Source of the DNA: Streptomyces sp. NBC_01723
Lineage (GTDB): Bacteria; Actinomycetota; Actinomycetes; Streptomycetales; Streptomycetaceae
DNA: 64,000 nt
Direction: 5' to 3'
NCBI RefSeq assembly: GCF_036246005.1
Contig: NZ_CP109171.1
Location: 8,420,001-8,484,000, forward strand
Below, in pieces: positions 16,682 through 24,238 of this stretch (position 1 is its first letter; every line of letters starts with the position of its first letter). A model generated the notes under the pieces. That model was given only the letters and a program-made list of their open reading frames with translations. It made no database searches and was not told the origin of the DNA. A program made the translations under genes and the position numbers.

Positions 16682-16756
16682 ATGACCGCGTCTCTCCCGC
16701 CGCGGCCGTGGCGGCGCCACGCTTCGGACATGGATACGACATATGAGGAGGCGGCC

Positions 16757-17611
16757 ATGCTGACCCTGGTGACGGGAGCGACGGGGCAGGTGGGACGGCG
16801 GTTCGTGCCGAGGCTGCTGCAGAGCGCGGCCCCCGGAGAGCGGCTGCGGGTGCTGGTACGGGACGCGGCGCACGGCGAGCGTCTCGCCGCGCTCGGGGCC
16901 GAGGTGCTGGTGGGCGACCTGCGCGACACGGGGGTGCTGGGCAGGGCCACGGCGGGCGTGGACGCGGTGGTCAACGTCGCCGCCGCGTTCCGCGGTGTCC
17001 CGGACGAGGAGGCGCGGGCGGTCAACCACGACGCCGCCGTGGAGCTGGGCCGGGCGGCGGCCGCCTCGGGGGTGGGGCGGTTCGTCCAGGTCAGCACCGG
17101 ACTGGTCTACGGCGCCGGGAGGGGCAGGCCGCTGGTCGAGAGCGACGAGACCGTGCCGGGCACGCATCTGTGGGGCGCCTATCCCGAGTCCAAGTGGGAG
17201 GCGGAGCGCGCGCTCGCCCGGCTGGACGGCCTGAGGGACCTGCGCATCGCCCGGCTGCCCTTCGTCTACGGCGAGGGCGACCCGCATCTCACCGACGTGA
17301 TGGCGTGGGCTCCGCGGTGGCCCGCGATGCAGCGCCTGCACATGGGTCACCACGTGGACGTGGCGCAGGGCCTCCGAAGGCTGCTGTACGCGCCGGGCGC
17401 GCGGGGCGTCTACAACATCGCGGACGACGCCCCGGTCACCACGGTCGACCTGTTCCTGCTGAACGGTCTTCCCGTGCCGGGGGAGGTCCATGACCGCGAG
17501 ACCACGGATCCCTGGCACGGCGTGCTGTCCACCGACCGCATCCGGCGCGAGCTCGGCTACCGGCCCCTGGTCCCCTCGGTGTGGACGGCGAGGGAGGCCG
17601 GACTGCTGTGA
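16757..17611 (+). CDS. NAD(P)-dependent epimerase/atypical SDR (pair 1)
   Basis: 284 residues, extended-type Rossmann protein with TGATGQVG near residue 7 and an active-site-like YPESK (Tyr/Lys) at about 140. Shares the fold of NAD-dependent sugar epimerases. GAGGAGG precedes ATG 16757; the upstream in-frame start at 16682 would overlap the operator. Divergent from the MmyB-type regulator, which probably controls it. The substrate is unknown; such SDRs may make or remove the regulator ligand. Confidence 0.87.
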   Translation: MLTLVTGATGQVGRRFVPRLLQSAAPGERLRVLVRDAAHGERLAALGAEVLVGDLRDTGVLGRATAGVDAVVNVAAAFRGVPDEEARAVNHDAAVELGRAAAASGVGRFVQVSTGLVYGAGRGRPLVESDETVPGTHLWGAYPESKWEAERALARLDGLRDLRIARLPFVYGEGDPHLTDVMAWAPRWPAMQRLHMGHHVDVAQGLRRLLYAPGARGVYNIADDAPVTTVDLFLLNGLPVPGEVHDRETTDPWHGVLSTDRIRRELGYRPLVPSVWTAREAGLL

Positions 17612-17653
17612 GCCGGTGCCCGGTGCCTGCCGTGGTCTCGCCCGCTCAGGGCG

Positions 17654-17745
17654 TCACGGCGACGGGACCGGCGGACGCAGCGCGTCCATGACGAGGTCGA
17701 GGAGCCGGCCGGTGCGCGACGGGTCGTCCTCGGCGGCCGTCAGCC
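17654..17745 (-). pseudogene. TetR-family regulator remnant (C-terminal end only)
   Basis: On the minus strand the last about 30 codons read GLTAAEDDPSRTGRLLDLVM and then DALRPPVPSP with TGA at 17654. This looks like the tail of a TetR-type regulator. Upstream the frame runs into the oppositely oriented aldo-keto reductase remnant. The HTH half is gone. The family call rests on a short piece and is tentative. Confidence 0.45.
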
Positions 17746-17965
17746 CGCGGTGCACGCCGCGGCCCGGTCCCTCGGTCGCGCGCCGGCCCAGGTGGGTCTC
17801 GCCTGGCTGCTCCACCATGCACCCAACGTGCTGCTCATCCCGGGCACCGCCGATGCCGCCCACTTGGTCGCGAACATCGAGGTGGGCGAAGTCGCCCTCG
17901 ACAGCGCGGCTCTCGCCTCCCTGGATGCCGTCCGGAGCCGTTACGCGGACGTGCCGCTCGGCTGA
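17746..17965 (+). pseudogene. Aldo/keto reductase remnant (C-terminal end only)
   Basis: The frame from about 17747 reads VHAAARSLGRAPAQVGLAWL, then LIPGTADAAHL and IEVGEVALDSAALASLDAV, the standard C-terminal block of aldo/keto reductases (AQVALAWLL ... IPGTS ... HLEEN). It ends with TGA at 17963-17965. The first about 250 residues, with the catalytic Tyr, are missing. With the TetR remnant on the other strand it forms the scar of a divergent pair. Confidence 0.75.
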
Positions 17966-18014
17966 GCGTTCCGGGCCGGCACGCTCCGCCGGTGCTCTTG
18001 GACGTGACCCCGCG

Positions 18015-18302
18015 TCAGGCCGTGCGGAACCGGAAGGCCCCGGTCGCGCCGCCCAGGCTCAGCCACATGTGCCCCTCCTCGGGCACCATGCGCAGGGCGA
18101 CGCGTGAGCAGGCGGGGCAGCGGGCGGTGAGGCCCGGTTCCGGGCCGTAGACGTGCAGTTCGGCCAGCGGGCCCGAGCGGCCGCAGTCGGGGCAGCGCCA
18201 CCAGGCGGTGGTGGCTTCCGCGCGCAGGATCTCCGAGAGGGGGCCGGCGAGGCGGTTGCCGTCTTGATGGGTCCCGGACGGACGGCCGGTGTCCTGTGCC
18301 AT
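18015..18302 (-). CDS. DUF6510 family small zinc-ribbon-like protein
   Basis: 95 residues with two CxxC motifs, CPDCGRSG and CPACSRV, about 24 residues apart, suggesting a zinc ribbon. It ends MWLSLGGATGAFRFRTA. Third gene of a minus-strand operon after the sulfite-oxidase-like and ferredoxin-reductase genes, with 26 bp between it and the reductase. This three-gene order recurs in Streptomyces by my recollection. Role unknown; possibly an accessory to the redox pair. Confidence 0.82.
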   Translation of the reverse strand: MAQDTGRPSGTHQDGNRLAGPLSEILRAEATTAWWRCPDCGRSGPLAELHVYGPEPGLTARCPACSRVALRMVPEEGHMWLSLGGATGAFRFRTA

Positions 18303-18328
18303 GAGCGTCTCCCGTGGGTGCGTGCGGT

Positions 18329-19030
18329 TCACCCGAACCGCTCGGTGCGGATGTCGGCGGCGGGCCGCCCCAGACCGACGAGCAGGTCGGCGACGGACTC
18401 CACGAAGCCGGTGGGGCCGCAGACGTACACGGTCCCGGGCCCGGTCGGCGTCGTGCCGAGGTCGGCCGCCGAGACACGTCCCGGCGGTCTCACCTCGCCG
18501 CGAGGCGCGCGCCGGGTGTAGAGGACGCGCACGTCGAGCCGGTCGTCCCGGGCGGCGAGTTCCTCGCGGTACCAGACCTCGTCGGGACCGCGCACCGAGT
18601 ACAGCAGGCTGAACGCACTGTCCGAGCGCACCGCGCGGTGGGCGCGGAGCATCGCCGTGACCGGCACGACCCCCGACCCGCCCGCGACCAGCAGCACCGG
18701 ACCGCTCTGCCCGGTCCGCCACACGAACCACTGGCCGAGCGGCCCGCGCAGCTCCACCCGCGCGCCCGTCGGCAGCACGTCGGCCAGGTAGGGCGACACC
18801 TCGCCGTCCCGGACGGCCTGGACGCCCAGCTCGACCCGCTCCCCGTCGGCGGGGGCGGCCAGGGAGTAGCTGCGCACGGCCTGGTAGCCGTCGTCCGCGG
18901 TCAGCCGCACGTCGACGTGCTGCCCGGGCAGGTGGCCCGGCCAGCCGGGTACGTCGAGGACGAGGGTGCGGCCGGTCGCGGTCTGCGCGCGGCGCTCCAC
19001 GAGCCGGGCACCGAACCAGTGGCCCGCCAC
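18329..19030 (-). CDS. Ferredoxin reductase-type FAD/NAD(P)-binding oxidoreductase
   Basis: 233 residues. FAD-binding domain first, with RSYSLAAP (the RxYS FAD motif) at about 53, then LLVAGGSGVVPVTAMLR as NAD(P) site and the terminal YVCGPTGFVESV. There is no iron-sulfur domain. GTG start at 19030, three bases past the upstream gene's stop. Encoded with a molybdopterin sulfite-oxidase-like protein, so it is the likely electron partner. Cytoplasmic; no signal peptide. Confidence 0.87.
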   Translation of the reverse strand: MAGHWFGARLVERRAQTATGRTLVLDVPGWPGHLPGQHVDVRLTADDGYQAVRSYSLAAPADGERVELGVQAVRDGEVSPYLADVLPTGARVELRGPLGQWFVWRTGQSGPVLLVAGGSGVVPVTAMLRAHRAVRSDSAFSLLYSVRGPDEVWYREELAARDDRLDVRVLYTRRAPRGEVRPPGRVSAADLGTTPTGPGTVYVCGPTGFVESVADLLVGLGRPAADIRTERFG

Positions 19031-19032
19031 GC

Positions 19033-19632
19033 TCAGTCGCCCCAGTTGCGCTGCTCGCGCCAGGGGTCGCCGTAGTTGTGGTAGCCGACCGACTCCCAGA
19101 AGCCCGGCTCGTCCTCGACCGTGAGGCGCAGGCCGCTCACCCACTTCGCCGACTTCCAGAAGTACAGGTGTGGCACGAGCAGGCGGGCGGGTCCGCCGTG
19201 TTCGGGGGAGAGCGGGTAGCCGTCGTAGGTGTGCGCCACCCACGCCCGGCCGTCGAGGACGTCCTCCAACGGGAGGTTGGTGGTGTAGCCGCCGTACGCC
19301 TCGGCCACCACGTGGTCGGCCGCGGTCTCGACGTCGTCGAGGAAGGCCGTAAGGGGCACGCCCCGCCAGTGGGTGTCGAACTTCGACCACCGGGTCACGC
19401 AGTGGATGTCGTGCACCGTCTCCTGCTGCGGCAGCGCCATCATCTCGTCCCACGTCCAGCTGTGCGTGGCACCCGTCTCCGTGGTGAGGGTGAAGGTCCA
19501 CGTCTCGGTCGGGACGCGGGGCGTCGGGCCGGCCGAGAGCACCGGGAAGGACTCGGTGGGGTACTGACCGGGCGGCAGCCGGTCGGCGAGGGCGCGGGGG
19601 CGTCCGTGGAAGCCGGGTGAGAAGGAGGTCAC
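19033..19632 (-). CDS. Sulfite oxidase-like molybdopterin oxidoreductase
   Basis: 199 residues, about the length of a single sulfite-oxidase Moco domain. The Moco-binding Cys is in DIHCVTRWSKFD, followed by GVPLTAFL and later GGPARLLVPHLYFWKSAKWV, typical of the YedY/MsrP-like group. No Tat signal is seen, so it is probably cytoplasmic, unlike MsrP. GTG start at 19632 has GGGAGG upstream. First gene of the operon with a reductase and DUF6510. Substrate unknown, perhaps an oxidised thioether or N/S-oxide. Confidence 0.87.
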   Translation of the reverse strand: MTSFSPGFHGRPRALADRLPPGQYPTESFPVLSAGPTPRVPTETWTFTLTTETGATHSWTWDEMMALPQQETVHDIHCVTRWSKFDTHWRGVPLTAFLDDVETAADHVVAEAYGGYTTNLPLEDVLDGRAWVAHTYDGYPLSPEHGGPARLLVPHLYFWKSAKWVSGLRLTVEDEPGFWESVGYHNYGDPWREQRNWGD

Positions 19633-19883
19633 AGCGGCGTCCTCCCTTCGGAGGTTCCGGATGGCACGCCCTCCCCAGTGTGGTCGCCTCCCGGGACACC
19701 GGCCACTCGTGCACGATGCCAAGGTCGTGTCCGCAAAGTCCTTCCCCCCAGCCTCCGGCCGGGAGGTGCCTCAGCCCCGCGGCGCCCGGCACGCACTCTC
19801 GCCGTACCGGGCGAAGCTCCGAGTGCGCCCGGTACGAGGGGCTGCGTCCGGCACGCCCGTCACAACGTCCCGGGACGGCACAC

Positions 19884-20720
19884 CTAGGCGCGCGCGGCGT
19901 CCGTCCGCACGAAGTCGAGGACGAGGGAGACCACTCGCTCCGGGAACTGGTGGTGCGGGTAGTGCCCGGCGCCCTCGATCATCTCCAGGCGCCCGAGTCC
20001 CGGGGGGAGGGCGTCGACGACGGCCGTGCCCTCGGCGCGCGGGTCGGCCCAGTCGGGGTCCAGCGTGCCCATCACCACCAGGACGGGGCAGCGCACGTTG
20101 GCCAGCTGCGCGCCGGCGTCGCCCGGGGTGCTGCGGCCCATGCCCTGGAGGGCTTTCATGCGGCCGGGCTCGCGCAGCATCGCGTCGATCCGGCCCGTCC
20201 GCTCCGCCCAGTCGGCCGGCTTCGGGCCCGGATAGGCGACGTCGAGGTACGAGCGCCACAGCGGCCGGCTGCCGAATACGCCGGCGCCGAGCAGCCGCAG
20301 CATGCCCCGCCGCACACGCCGTACGCGCAGATCGCCGAGGCGGACCGACTGGGCTCGCGTGAACGGCGCCAGCTCCACCACCGAGGTGATCAGCGAGGGC
20401 TCGCGGGCCGCCGCGACCGTGGCGGCGCCGCCGGAGATCGAGTGGCCGACGAGCACGGCCGGGCCGCCCAGATGACGCACCACGGCGAGCAGGTCGCCGG
20501 CGATGTCGGTGCGGCTCCAGGCCGGCCAGTCGACGCTGGATTCGCCGCAGCCGCGCAGATCGACCGTGGAGACCCGGAAACCGGCCTCCACCAGGGGCGG
20601 GACCACGGCACGGTAAGCGGCGCGGCTGTCGCCCATGCCGTGCGCGAGGACGATCAGCGGCCCAGAGCCCGACACCTCGTATGCGATCGTGCCGCCGTCG
20701 ACGGCCAGGTACTCGGTCAT
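19884..20720 (-). CDS. Alpha/beta hydrolase
   Basis: 278 residues: LAHGMGDSRAAYR (oxyanion block), DLRGCGESS, nucleophile GHSISGG, acid in MGTLDPDWAD, His in GAGHYPHHQFPE. A cytoplasmic esterase/peroxidase-like hydrolase of unknown substrate. Two operator-like inverted repeats sit 28-62 bp upstream of its ATG (20748-20782), pointing to control by a dimeric repressor that is not encoded next to it. The region 19633-19883 downstream holds no gene. Confidence 0.85.
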   Translation of the reverse strand: MTEYLAVDGGTIAYEVSGSGPLIVLAHGMGDSRAAYRAVVPPLVEAGFRVSTVDLRGCGESSVDWPAWSRTDIAGDLLAVVRHLGGPAVLVGHSISGGAATVAAAREPSLITSVVELAPFTRAQSVRLGDLRVRRVRRGMLRLLGAGVFGSRPLWRSYLDVAYPGPKPADWAERTGRIDAMLREPGRMKALQGMGRSTPGDAGAQLANVRCPVLVVMGTLDPDWADPRAEGTAVVDALPPGLGRLEMIEGAGHYPHHQFPERVVSLVLDFVRTDAARA

Positions 20721-20747
20721 GACACTCCCCGTGGTGAACCAGCAGCG

Positions 20748-20782
20748 GCTAACGTTGTTAGCTCCAAGCTATTGCTGTTAGC
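20748..20782 (-). promoter_or_regulatory. Two tandem operators, GCTAAC-type
   Basis: GCTAACGTTGTTAGC (20748-20762) is a perfect inverted repeat with 6-bp arms. GCTATTGCTGTTAGC (20768-20782) is a degenerate second copy, 20 bp away centre to centre. They lie just upstream of the hydrolase gene and resemble TetR-family operators. No intact TetR gene is adjacent; only a TetR remnant lies 3 kb away. Confidence 0.65.
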
Positions 20783-20807
20783 CCCCACTGTCAACGGACG
20801 ACCCCGC

Positions 20808-22514
20808 TCAGGCGGACGCCGGGGACGGGGGCAGCACGTGGACGGCTGCCTTGTCGGTGCTCAGGCACAGTGAGCAGACGAACGCGGCATGGGCCTGGCA
20901 GGCCGTCATGTCGGGTCGCTCGTAGCGCTCCCCGCAGACGTGGCACTCCAGGGTGACCGCGCTGGGGTTGCCCTCCGGGTCCAGCGGCGGCTCCGCGATG
21001 CCGTCGTCGGTGCGCCGCAGGTAGTACCGGCCCCTGGTGGCGACGGCCGTGACGGGCGTGAGCACGAAGGCGATCACCGCCGCGGCGACGGGGGAGTAGG
21101 GCTGCATGGCGTCGCCCAGGGCGTGGAAGTACATCGCGATGGACAGTCCGGAGGCGGCGACGAAGGACACCACTCCGACCGGGTTCACGGCGTACAGCAT
21201 GCCGCGCCGGAACTCGGGTGCGTGCGGGGACAGCTTGAGCAGGTACTTGTTGACGCCGATGTCGGTGGCCACCGTGACCACCCAGGCGATCGCGCAGTTC
21301 GAGTAGAACCCGAGGAGGCTGTTGAGGAAGCTGAACATGTCGGCCTCCATCAACGCGAGGGCGAAGCCCAGGTTGACCAGGACGAAGACGAGACGCCCGG
21401 GGTAGTTCCCGGTCACCCGGGTGAAGGAGTTCGTCCAGGCCAGCGAACCGGAGTAGGCGTTGGTGACGTTGATCTTGATCTGGCTGATCACGACGAGCGC
21501 CACCGCCAGCGGAACCACCGTCCAGGACGGCAGCATCGCGTCCAGCGCGCTCCTGAACTGCTGGATGGGCTCGGTCGCGGTGGCCGGCCCGACCTCGGCC
21601 AGGACGTACACGGCGAGGAAGACGCCGATGGCCTGCTTGAGCGCGCCCAGCACCACCCAGCCGGGCCCGGCCATGACGACCGCCGTCCACCAACCGCGCT
21701 TGTTCGCCTCGGTCCTGGGCGGCATGAAGCGCAGGTAGTCGATCTGCTCGCCGATCTGGGCGATGAGCGACAGGCAGACGCCCGCGCCCAGCAGTACCGA
21801 AGCGGTGTTGACCCCGCCGTCGCCGTCCGTCCCCGCGTGGGCGAGGAAGCGGTCGACCGAACCGGGGTCGGTGGCGACCAGGTAGACCAGCGGCGCGACC
21901 ATCAGCAGCAGCCAGACGGGGGTCGTCCACACCTGGAGCCTGCTCAGCGCCTTCATGCCGTAGATCACCAGCGGGATCACCATGACGGTGGAGACCAGAT
22001 AGCCCAGCCACAGGGGCATCCCCAGGCCGTACTCCAGGCCCTGGGCCATGATCGACCCTTCCAGGGCGAAGAAGATGAAGGTGAAGCTGGCGAAGATGAC
22101 ACTGGTGAGGACCGACCCGTAGTAGCCGAAACCGGAGCCGCGGGTGATCAGATCGAGGTCGATGTTGTAGCGGGCGCCGTAGTAGGCGAGCGGGAAGCCG
22201 GTGACGAAGATGACCACGGCGGCCACCGTGATCGCCAGTAGGGCGTTCCCGGTGCCATGGGTGAGACCGATGCCCGCGCCGATGGAGAAGTCCGCCATGT
22301 AGGCGATCCCGCCCAGTGCGGTGGTGGCCACGACCATCGGGCTCCAGCGCCGGTAACTGCGCGGCGCGAAGCGCAGGGTGTAGTCCTCCAGGGTCTCCCG
22401 TACGGCCTGGTCGGTGCCCGGTCCGGTCTTCCGGCCGGGCTCCGCTCCGGTGGTCTCCGCCGTGTGCGGCGCCGCGCTCGTCACCCGCGCGTCCTGCGCC
22501 CTCGTCGTGTCCAT
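20808..22514 (-). CDS. NCS1-type purine/cytosine permease-like protein with C-terminal Cys-rich domain
   Basis: 568 residues with about twelve membrane segments (for example YYGSVLTSVIFASFTFIFFA and LVFVLVNLGFALALM). The layout and motifs such as ISQIKINVTNAYSGSLAW match nucleobase:cation symporter-1 permeases. After the last segment, about residues 520-568 add a cytosolic tail with the pattern C-x2-C-x11-C-x7-C-x2-C (ECHVCGERY ... CSLCLS), probably a zinc site. That tail is not standard for the family. ATG 22514 is preferred over the frame opening at 22667, which overlaps the upstream gene. No clear ribosome site. Confidence 0.85.
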   Translation of the reverse strand: MDTTRAQDARVTSAAPHTAETTGAEPGRKTGPGTDQAVRETLEDYTLRFAPRSYRRWSPMVVATTALGGIAYMADFSIGAGIGLTHGTGNALLAITVAAVVIFVTGFPLAYYGARYNIDLDLITRGSGFGYYGSVLTSVIFASFTFIFFALEGSIMAQGLEYGLGMPLWLGYLVSTVMVIPLVIYGMKALSRLQVWTTPVWLLLMVAPLVYLVATDPGSVDRFLAHAGTDGDGGVNTASVLLGAGVCLSLIAQIGEQIDYLRFMPPRTEANKRGWWTAVVMAGPGWVVLGALKQAIGVFLAVYVLAEVGPATATEPIQQFRSALDAMLPSWTVVPLAVALVVISQIKINVTNAYSGSLAWTNSFTRVTGNYPGRLVFVLVNLGFALALMEADMFSFLNSLLGFYSNCAIAWVVTVATDIGVNKYLLKLSPHAPEFRRGMLYAVNPVGVVSFVAASGLSIAMYFHALGDAMQPYSPVAAAVIAFVLTPVTAVATRGRYYLRRTDDGIAEPPLDPEGNPSAVTLECHVCGERYERPDMTACQAHAAFVCSLCLSTDKAAVHVLPPSPASA

Positions 22515-22539
22515 GGCGGACGACCGTAGGTGTGGCGCG

Positions 22540-22830
22540 TTACCCGTCGCTCTCCGCGGCATGACGGCCACGTTTCGCGCCCGCGGGGCGGGGCGCCGGT
22601 GGCAGGGCCGGGGCCAGGGGCCGTGCCGCGCGCTCCACCGCCACTTCCAGCTCCCGGCGCGGTACACCCGTCTCTTCGGAGAGGGCGGTGATGCCCCGGA
22701 CCAGTGCGGCGGTGGCGTCGGACCAGACGGCCAGTGCGATCGTGGCGTTGTCTCCGGAGTTGTTGCGGTAGCGATTCTCTGCCGCCTCTACGGCCAGCTG
22801 GAGTTCGACGAGGCGTCTAGGGATGTCCAT
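22540..22830 (-). CDS. Small hypothetical protein
   Basis: 96 residues, N-terminal part helical (MDIPRRLVELQLAVEAAENR), C-terminal part rich in Ala, Pro and Arg (PLAPALPPAPRPAGAKRGRH). It sits 25 bp upstream of the permease on the same strand and may be cotranscribed. No family, signal peptide or membrane segment was recognised. Codon use is Streptomyces-like, but the ribosome site is weak. Confidence 0.5.
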   Translation of the reverse strand: MDIPRRLVELQLAVEAAENRYRNNSGDNATIALAVWSDATAALVRGITALSEETGVPRRELEVAVERAARPLAPALPPAPRPAGAKRGRHAAESDG

Positions 22831-22935
22831 GGTCGCAGAGCCTAGGAGGACGAGTCGCGGCGCTCAGTGTCTCGTCGAGCGCCCTTGCGCAGCGGTGAGG
22901 GCAAGGATTTCTGCCCTCACGATCATGTGCACCGC

Positions 22936-23979
22936 TCAGGCGCGGACCGCGTGACACCCGCCCAGCGTGGACTCCCTGGCCTCCAGCCAGTGCGGCGCCA
23001 CATGAACCTCGAACGGCAGCGGTGCCCGCGACCGTATGCGCGCCGCCAGGCACTTGACGGCCAGTGCGGCGATGGCCGCCTTGTCGGGGACCACGGAGGT
23101 GAGGGAGGGGGTGCTGTACCGCGCCTCCTCGGAGCCGTCGATGCCGGCCACCGCCACGTCGCCGGGGATGTCCAGGCCGGCCTCGTGCAACGCGCGTTGC
23201 GCGCCGATCGCCAGCAGGTCGCTGAAACAGAAGACCGCGTCGGGCCGATCGGCGGCGGGCAGGGGGACGAGGGAGCGCATCGCCAGCAGGCCGTTGCGGC
23301 GGTCGAACTCCTCCACGCGGGGCGCCAGCCGCGGGTCGAAGGGCAGTCCGGCGGCGTGCAGGGCCTGCTGGTACCCCTCAAGGCGCTGCCGGCTGGTCGC
23401 CGAGCCCTGGTGGTCCACGCCGATCGCGGCGATCCGGCGCCGCCCCAGCCCGACCAGGTGGGCCGTGATGTCCCGGGCCGCGGCGACGTTGTCGATGAGG
23501 ACGTGGTCGGCGACGACCCGGTCCCGTCCATAGGTGCGCTCACCGAGCAGGACCAGCGGGAACTCGTCCGTGACGGCGGCGAGTTCGGCGGGGGTGACCC
23601 GCAGCGGGGAGAGGATCACACCGTCGAGCAGCGACGCGCCCACCCCGTTGGCCAGACGCAGTTCCTCCGCGGTGTCCCCCAGCGACTCCTCCGTCAGGAC
23701 GGTCAGGCCCAGCAGGGTGGCCTCCCTGCGCACGTGGTGGGCGAGTTCGGCGAAGTACGGAGTGGCCAGCTCGGGGACGACCAGGGCGATCAGACCGCTG
23801 CGGCCCGTACGGAGCCTGCGGGCCGAGGGATTGGGCCGGTAGCCGAGTTCCTCCACCGCCCGCAGCACCCGCGAACGGGTCGCGTCCGAGACCCGCGGGA
23901 CGCCGCGTACAACGTTGGACACCGTCTTGATCGAAACCCCTGCGCGCTCCGCCACGTCCTTGAGTGTCGCCGCGGCCAC
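22936..23979 (-). CDS. LacI-family transcriptional regulator
   Basis: 347 residues. N-terminal HTH TLKDVAERAGVSIKTVSNVV with hinge RPNPSARRLRTGRSGLIALV, then the periplasmic-binding-type effector domain (IDNVAAARDITAHL, AVFCFSDLLAIGAQRA, GIDGSEEARYSTPSLTSV). Divergent from a six-gene sugar utilisation operon, which it most likely represses until a sugar binds. Inverted repeats in the shared promoter region (24104-24111, 24120-24135) are the probable sites. Confidence 0.92.
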   Translation of the reverse strand: MAAATLKDVAERAGVSIKTVSNVVRGVPRVSDATRSRVLRAVEELGYRPNPSARRLRTGRSGLIALVVPELATPYFAELAHHVRREATLLGLTVLTEESLGDTAEELRLANGVGASLLDGVILSPLRVTPAELAAVTDEFPLVLLGERTYGRDRVVADHVLIDNVAAARDITAHLVGLGRRRIAAIGVDHQGSATSRQRLEGYQQALHAAGLPFDPRLAPRVEEFDRRNGLLAMRSLVPLPAADRPDAVFCFSDLLAIGAQRALHEAGLDIPGDVAVAGIDGSEEARYSTPSLTSVVPDKAAIAALAVKCLAARIRSRAPLPFEVHVAPHWLEARESTLGGCHAVRA

Positions 23980-24077
23980 TGTCCGTCCCCCTCACCCAGT
24001 TTTTCGCAGATTATGCCCCCGTGGACCCCACTTGTCAGGACGCGGAAAACGACGTCGAGTCTTTTCCGGACAGAGGG

Positions 24078-24111
24078 TTGACCTTGCGGACGCACGGCGG
24101 TTACAACGTTG
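24078..24111 (+). promoter_or_regulatory. Promoter with LacI-type operator CAACGTTG
   Basis: TTGACC (24078-24083) and TACAAC (24102-24107), 18 bases apart, form a plausible promoter toward the Gfo/Idh gene. The 8-bp palindrome CAACGTTG (24104-24111), with a central CG as usual for LacI sites, overlaps the -10, as expected for repression. Confidence 0.6.
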
Positions 24112-24119
24112 GAACACGA

Positions 24120-24135
24120 TAGCAAGCGGTTGCTA
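24120..24135 (+). promoter_or_regulatory. Second inverted repeat TAGCAA-N4-TTGCTA
   Basis: Perfect 6-bp arms around GCGG, just after the probable transcription start region and 104 bp before the ATG. Could be a second operator or an mRNA hairpin. Confidence 0.5.
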
Positions 24136-24238
24136 CGAGCGGGTTGCCGCCCGGTGATCCGTATCCGGGGCCGCCCCACCTCAGCACATCACCACTGTGC
24201 CCGCAGTGCTCGCCCGTCCGGCTCACGAGAGGGTCCGC

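Noticed and set aside
24120..24135. Riboswitch or attenuator upstream of the Gfo/Idh operon
   Set aside because: Only one small hairpin is present and it sits where a LacI operator is expected; no known riboswitch pattern was seen.
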